Assembly: GCF_002099425.1 (NCBI RefSeq)
Contig: NW_018343991.1
Coordinates: 14,203,001-14,267,000 of the forward strand
Direction of reading: 5' to 3'
DNA: 64,000 bases
Source: Phascolarctos cinereus
Taxonomy: Eukaryota; Chordata; Mammalia; Diprotodontia; Phascolarctidae
In this document: in pieces, positions 58,627-64,000 of the stretch
Layout of the letters: each line of letters opens with the position of its first letter
Numbering within the stretch: the stretch's first letter is position 1
Notes under the pieces: model-generated
Database searches by the model: none
Seen by the model: the letters and a program-made list of their open reading frames with translations, nothing else
Told to the model about the DNA's origin: nothing
Translations under genes and position numbers: made by a program

Positions 58627-58807
58627 CTAGTCACTTTTTAAGCATAATTCTAAACTGCCACTCAAAATGATTGGTGAACTATGAATTTTTTAAATGGTGC
58701 AACTTCAGGAAAGGTTAACAGTGAAGAATTTTAGGTCTTATGAAAGGGTTTTGGGGCAAAGGGGGCTTTTCCAACGCACCTGAAATCACATCATATTATT
58801 CTACTTA

Positions 58808-58995
58808 GATAAGGCCAACCCTGCTCAAAGCTTCAAGATACTTGTTTTTGGGAAGATAACTGCAATTGCAAAGTGGTTTACTGTGGTTTAATACAAAGAT
58901 AGATAGGCCAACCCTGCTCAAAGCTTCAAGATACTTGTTTTTGGGAACGTAACTGCAATTGCAAAGTGGTTAACTGTGGTTTAATACAAAGAGCC
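58808..58995. repeat. 103-base tandem duplication
   Basis: 'ggccaaccctgctcaaagct' begins at 58,813 and again at 58,916. The copies run to 'ggtttaatacaaagag' and differ at only a few bases. Confidence 0.93.
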
Positions 58996-59004
58996 TGAGA
59001 TTTG

Positions 59005-59160
59005 GAATCAGAGAATGTGAGTTCAGATTCCGACTCTGCTACTCGCCATCTGTGGGACATCACATCCACTCTGAGCCTTTGTTCCTTCATTTGTGAGGCG
59101 GCTGGATTAGATGACTTCCAAAGTCCCTTAAAGCCCCAAATCTATGAGTCTATGATCTCA
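59005..59160 (+). repeat. MIR/THER1 SINE
   Basis: 'gagaatgtgagttcagattc', then 'tgaggcggctggattagatg'. Confidence 0.75.
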
Positions 59161-59554
59161 CCTCTGTTGATTAGAATAGAAGTGGGCCCTATTACAGAAT
59201 TCATACGGCCTCTCCTGTTTCAGAACCCTGGACAGTATCTGCCCCACTCATCCACAAACTACACGCTATATTTGTTAAAGCAGAAATCTTAGATGCTGAA
59301 GCAAGTTAGATACTAGATATAGCTGGTGTTCACTTAGGAAAGAGAATCACACTGGATAAAAACAAAGGAAACTCCCAATCCTAACATGAGAACAAGTGAG
59401 AATTTATATGAGACCGTGACCAGAATTGCCAAAGTAATGCTCCAGTCAACTTGCTTAGCTTTTCTGCCAAGCAAACTGAACTCTATACCTAGTATGTGAT
59501 ATGCACACTAGAAATCCACCACCCCAGAAATATTTGAATAAAACTCTCAGAGGT

Positions 59555-59917
59555 CTCAGTTTCTCTCATCAGACTCTTTATTACAAATCACAGTAATTAG
59601 ACTTCAAACATTCCAAAACTCAACATCTGGGCATTCTTAAGAAATCCGTCACAGCCGCTTGATGGCTGATGGCCACAATTCCAAAGGAACCGAACATCCA
59701 GGCTCACAGAGAGTTGCTCAATAGGAGAGTGACAAAACAAAAGACAAGCAAAAGTACAACCATAAGATCCTGGACTTTTTTTGTTTGTTTGTTTTAAACA
59801 AAAATTGGTTCCATGTTCCACTCTCCAGGATATAAATTGTTCCTTGGCTTCTATTCCATGGAACATTCTTTTAAGTTTTTAGACTTTCCTTCTTCCTTCT
59901 GGTACTACTGTGTTGTT
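59555..59917 (-). CDS. RPN2: RPN2 terminal exon: last codons (59,905-59,917) and 3' UTR
   Basis: On the - strand a strong acceptor, CTCTCCCTCTTCTTTCAG, is followed by A ACA ACA CAG TAG. Joined to an upstream ...AG this gives Arg-Thr-Thr-Gln-stop, close to the human ribophorin II C-terminus Lys-Arg-Thr-Ala-His. The bases after the stop ('taccagaagg') and the later 'tacttttgcttgt' agree with the human RPN2 3' UTR as I remember it. AATAAA lies at 59,582-59,577, so the transcript should end near 59,555. RPN2 is a subunit of the ER oligosaccharyltransferase that N-glycosylates proteins. Only about four residues are encoded here; the preceding exon must lie beyond 64,000. Identity rests on this short match plus expected gene order next to GHRH. 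Confidence 0.7.
59577..59582 (-). terminator. RPN2: Poly(A) signal AATAAA of RPN2
   Basis: Canonical hexamer on the - strand, about 325 bases after the stop codon. Confidence 0.7.
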
Positions 59918-61375
59918 CTGAAAGAAGAGGGAGAGAAATGCAAAATTATCTCAGGTTGTAATCTGCTGTTGCAGTTCTACCTAGTAACAACCAGGTCATC
60001 AAGCATCTCTGACATTGAAAGATCCTGGTTCTTAAGGTCATAAACACAGATGATGAACAAATATGGAGAATGGGATGTGGAAATATGAAGAGACAAAATG
60101 TTGCCAGTGATACTACATCCAAAACAGCCCCCAAATACAGGGTGAATCTCAACCAGAGGAAAAGCAAGGGAACAGATAAAAGTTTGTTAAAGAACATTTG
60201 GCCTGGATCTTGTTGACTCCAACTTGCCAAACAATGTCTTATGCATGGAAGCATTAAGGGCTTCAAAACCCGCTACAAGTTGCCACTGGACCAGCTATGC
60301 TTCCAACCCAAGGAAAACCTGGTTTTTGGGAAGGGAAGCTGGCTCACCAGAACAAAACCTCATGGGAAAAACACTGGAGATTTTACTGTGTAATCATGAT
60401 CCCTCCTTCCCTGTAGCCCTTTTCCCAGTTTGCAAAAGCACAACAGGCAACAATTCCAGCCCTGGCTATGGCCACGTTACAGGTGGAGTATATAAATTCA
60501 AGTGATTAAATCAGTCCAGCTCTGTCAGGGACAAAGAAAAGCTCAGAAGAACGCCATCTTCCACTCTGTAGTTCTACAGAGCACTGAGGATTCAACATTG
60601 TGAAGATTCAGTTACGGAGATGTTCAGGAATCTAATGAAGAAACAAACTCCAAGGGTGGACACAAACACTTAATAGCCTTTCCTTAGAAACCACAAGCAA
60701 CCAAAGGGGCAGCCAAATTCAACATATCCAGAGGCTTTCTGGTTTGGCTTCTAATCCATCCCTCCTTCCTAAGACAAGTACCAGAAGAGATGGAATGCAT
60801 TCACATGGAAATTGACATGCAGACAGCAGCATAAGCATGCAATGAAAGCACCCTTATTTAACCAAGCATTCTTTTAAGCCCAATGTTTCTACCCAGTTTA
60901 TGGGAAAGTGGGGAGAGGATAAGCAATAAAAGAGGGAGATTAATGAGAAGTATAGGTGTGAACAAAATGATTTTTTAGCTAAGAAATGCTGCCTAGAAAC
61001 TGTCTGCTGATGCCTCAAACTCAAATATTTGCCCAAGAATCAAGGGTGGTAGGTTGATTTCCACTGAATAACTGAGAAATGTGATGGGGGGAGGGGAGAG
61101 AGAAAGGAAGAAGAGGGGAGTGGAGGAGGAAAGGGAGTAGCACAAGGGGACAAAAAGGTAATATCCTTGAGTCCTAGGAAGTTTCTTCCTCCTATTACCT
61201 TTCAGTGCATGTTAAAGCCCTGGCGGAAAGCAGGTAGGTGAGAATAGAGATTAGCTTTTCAAGCCAGGGTGAAGTGGAGAAGGCACCATTAGGTATTTGG
61301 GACCTCTAGGTACTCTTTATTTTGCTGATGATCTGCATCCCCCCCCCCAAAACTATAAGTTAAAATTCTATCTCT

Positions 61376-61620
61376 ATGCTTCCCCTACCCATCCTGACTA
61401 TGATCTCTGTTCCTAACCTTGGCTTAGCAACCCGACTCCGCTCTCCAGTGTTCCTGCTGTTGCCTTGGCGACCTGATCCTGATCTCCTGTTCTCCTGTCC
61501 TCGCTTCCTGTTTGCTGCCTCTGCTTCACTCCAGATCCTGCTCTCCGGATCTCCGACCCCGGGCTGGTTACCTGACCTCGACTCCTGATTGTTCCCTTGG
61601 TTTGACGATTTGCTTTGATG
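61376..61620. repeat. Pyrimidine-rich, CpG-containing block of unknown origin
   Basis: Repeated text such as 'cctgatcctgatctcctgtt' and 'ggatctccgaccccgggctg' stands out in base composition from both sides. It looks like a diverged interspersed repeat, but I cannot name it. Confidence 0.45.
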
Positions 61621-63853
61621 TTCTCCACCCTAACTCCAATCAATTAATTAACCAACAAACATTTATTGAACGCCTACTATGTACAAAGCACTGTAACCCT
61701 CCCAAAGTGATTTAGCAGCTTTTTGCCCTTTTGAATGTAAGGACAGGAAATACTCTGCCAATTCAGACTCAAAAGGACACAAATATAAAGACCAAGGGCT
61801 TTTACTTAAAATCCCAACCTCAGAAAATCCCTTAAGTCCAAATGATTAAGTTAACTTGTCTTTCCCTAAAGCTATCTGGGCTTAAACATAAGTAATATGG
61901 GAGAAACAAACCAATGACTCATTTTATAATTAAATATAATCAGTATGTAGCAGAAAGAACAGGGACTTCAATACCACTACTTTTCCAAGCAGGCCTCAGA
62001 CAGAAGAAGCAGACTTTATGACAAAACCAGGAGTTCCATCTTTCTGCACTGAGGGCTGAGGAAAAGCAGGTTAGGTTCATAAAATAGCATGAGGTCAAAT
62101 TCTATGTTGATTTCTCCTCTTTTGGAGAGAATGACCAAAAACCATGCTGCTTCAGTCTGGCTGGGTTTAACAGCTTTCAATACAAGTAACAACCATAGGC
62201 AGGCCTCTAAAATGCAATCATCATTATAATTTTCCTTCTAGTTACAAGCCTACTGGAACTGATTGAAAAGTGTCAAACAATCACTCCCAACCCCTGGAAA
62301 GGGGTCTCATTAACAATGACCTAAAAATGAAGAAAGGGTTTTAACTGGCTATTTTGGAATCACAGGGGGCAGACCAGGGCACTCCTAGATATTTTCTGAA
62401 CTCCAGGAACCTATTTTCTGATTCCAGCTTTGCTATCTAGTCACCTTGCTTTTGGGGTCACCAATCCTTTTTCTGGTGTCCACTTCATCTTATCACATAG
62501 TTCAATGAGACTCATGATCTAAGTCTACAAAGTGACCAAAAATTTATGACAAGGATGAAAGACACTGCTTGCATAAGCCCACAGCAGCAGGTCCCACTAA
62601 CTAAATTTGGCCCTCGTCAGCACTGACTGCTCTTTTTCATAAACACCTATCACAGAAAACATTCACCTCAAATACTCTGGCTTCTCTTCCTAACATGGTC
62701 CTTGGGATTCACAAGAGTTCCTTTTGGCATTGAGTGGGGTCTCCTTGAAGGTGGTCAAAGTTTGATCCCACTTACATTGAGCTGAATTCCACTATACTGT
62801 GATCAGCAAGGAATCCCTTTAAAGGCACAGAGCACCTCATAAAAATGAACAGTAGGAGAGTCATAGCATCCTTCATGTAAGGCATGAGACATCTGGACCA
62901 TTTTGGTAAAAGTAATGTGGAGATCTCCAAAAAACAGGCCTATCTGGGGCAGGGTGGGGTTGTTATGTTCCAGAGTCCCAGATTTATCCAGCAGGTTGGA
63001 AAGAAGTTTCAAATAATACTGCTTGGGCCCAGGAAGTGAGGAAGGTGAGAATTAGATGGAACAACCAACATGCGTGAGGCAGGTAAATTCAGAAAGGGCC
63101 CTTACTTCTGGGAAGAGCTGGTCATTAGTAAGACCCCCCCTTTGGGTTTACCGTAGTGTCCTATATTTTGCCAATCTACTGCTCTGTTCTGCAGCGATCC
63201 TGCCAAAGGAAAGAGGGTTTGAGAATCAAGAAAGGATAGTGAGGAGGAGAATTAAGCAGAAGAAAGAAAAGGCACACACACCATTAGGGCTTCCATTAGT
63301 ATCACTTATTTTCCAGTTAGAATTGTCTCTCCCAAGTCAGCAGGGCAACCTTCTCCCAGTAGCAAACAGCAAGGTCAAGAAGTGCAAACCCTAAGTCAAA
63401 CAATTCCCCTCACATTCCTGCTTGGTTTGCCAGGGCACCTTCAAAAGGGCAGTATTTTCACATAATTAAAGCATTTCTGCTGTCTCTGGGATTCTACATG
63501 CTAAGTCACAAGAGAATGCCAGTCTGTTTCAAAAATTGCTTGGAGCACTCAGCTCCCATCAAAAGGCACAGCAAAGGTAAATGAAGGTATCTGAAGGAGC
63601 TGGGAAGGTGAAAAAAAAAATGAACTTGCTGCAAGTGCTCGAGCTAAGGGAAGCCCTGGTGGAGCTCAGACTACCACAAGGAGTACACATATATTTCTTT
63701 GTCCAGTGCTCCACAGTAAGACAGTTGGAAGACTTACAATAGACACTTTGGAAATGGCAAAACTTTCTGTTCTGTGTTTGTCAGCCTCTGATTTGCTAAA
63801 GTGGTGGCCAAATTAGATGAGATACTACCAAATCTAAGTATCAACCACCCTCA

Positions 63854-63856
<3 letters not shown>

Positions 63857-63914
<58 letters not shown>
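63857..63914. repeat. (GT)n microsatellite
   Basis: About 29 uninterrupted GT units, the longest pure tract in the window. Confidence 0.97.
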
Positions 63915-63917
<3 letters not shown>

Positions 63918-64000
63918 TACATACACCCAAGTGAATGCGAAGAGGGAGAGAACTGTATTGTGCCCACAAAACATGATTTTTACCTTTATCTGACAGCCTT

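Larger units (their letters stand above)
59918..64000 (-). other. RPN2: Presumed last intron of RPN2
   Basis: No exon matching the RPN2 C-terminal membrane region was found on the - strand up to the window edge. The stretch is relatively poor in SINEs. It includes an L2 tail (about 61,640-61,700) and a GC-richer block at 61,376-61,620. Confidence 0.5.

Noticed and set aside
60000-64000. Penultimate RPN2 exon encoding the C-terminal membrane segment
   Set aside because: No - strand stretch matches the expected 'AGNRMLAQQAVK' ending with a donor, so it is assumed to lie beyond the right edge.

Overview
This window reads as nuclear DNA from a marsupial (metatherian) mammal. It is AT-rich with few CpGs. 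It carries dozens of copies of the tRNA-derived CORE-SINE whose head reads GGCAGCTAGGTGGCACAGTG and whose body ends in 'gggcaagtcacttaaccc'. It also carries marsupial-type L1 3' ends, RTE and RTE-SINE pieces, and many old L2, MIR/THER1 and CR1/L3 copies. Genes are intron-containing and sparse.

Two protein genes can be supported. The first is growth-hormone-releasing hormone (GHRH) on the + strand, with five coding exons at 34,828-44,349. Their phases join into a 170-residue precursor with mature hormone starting [21 protein letters not shown]-box promoter candidate with a possible non-coding first exon lies about 7 kb upstream (27.5 kb). The second is the terminal exon of RPN2 (ribophorin II, oligosaccharyltransferase subunit) on the - strand at about 59,555-59,917. 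It points toward GHRH, as expected from the RPN2-GHRH convergent order in other mammals. The rest of RPN2 lies to the right, so 59.9-64 kb should be its last intron.

Layout: 0.001-6.3 kb, old L2 copies in both orientations plus an RTE LINE with a SINE inside it. 6.3-18.6 kb, SINE/MIR/L1/L2 fragments, including a hairpin made of two inverted RTE-SINE pieces. 18.8-19.65 kb, a fossil Ty3/Gypsy-type pol fragment. 19.7-27 kb, a hAT MITE, a possible Tigger end, and L2/MIR. 27.3-27.8 kb, the promoter candidate. 34.8-44.4 kb, GHRH coding exons, with an antisense L1 in the first coding intron. 44.4-59.5 kb, the GHRH-RPN2 spacer, with CR1/L3, L2, L1 3' ends, a full-length 7SL RNA retrocopy with target-site duplications, and a duplicated unidentified element. 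59.5-64 kb, the RPN2 3' end and intron, ending in a long (GT)n.

The most interesting biology is in GHRH. It has an additional phase-symmetric exon between signal peptide and hormone that eutherian GHRH lacks. It has a Gly-Lys-Arg at hormone positions 28-30, arranged as in PACAP, that could yield a 27-residue amide. The Gly that amidates human GHRH-44 is replaced by Ser. A NAGNAG tandem acceptor sits in the middle of the hormone-coding region.
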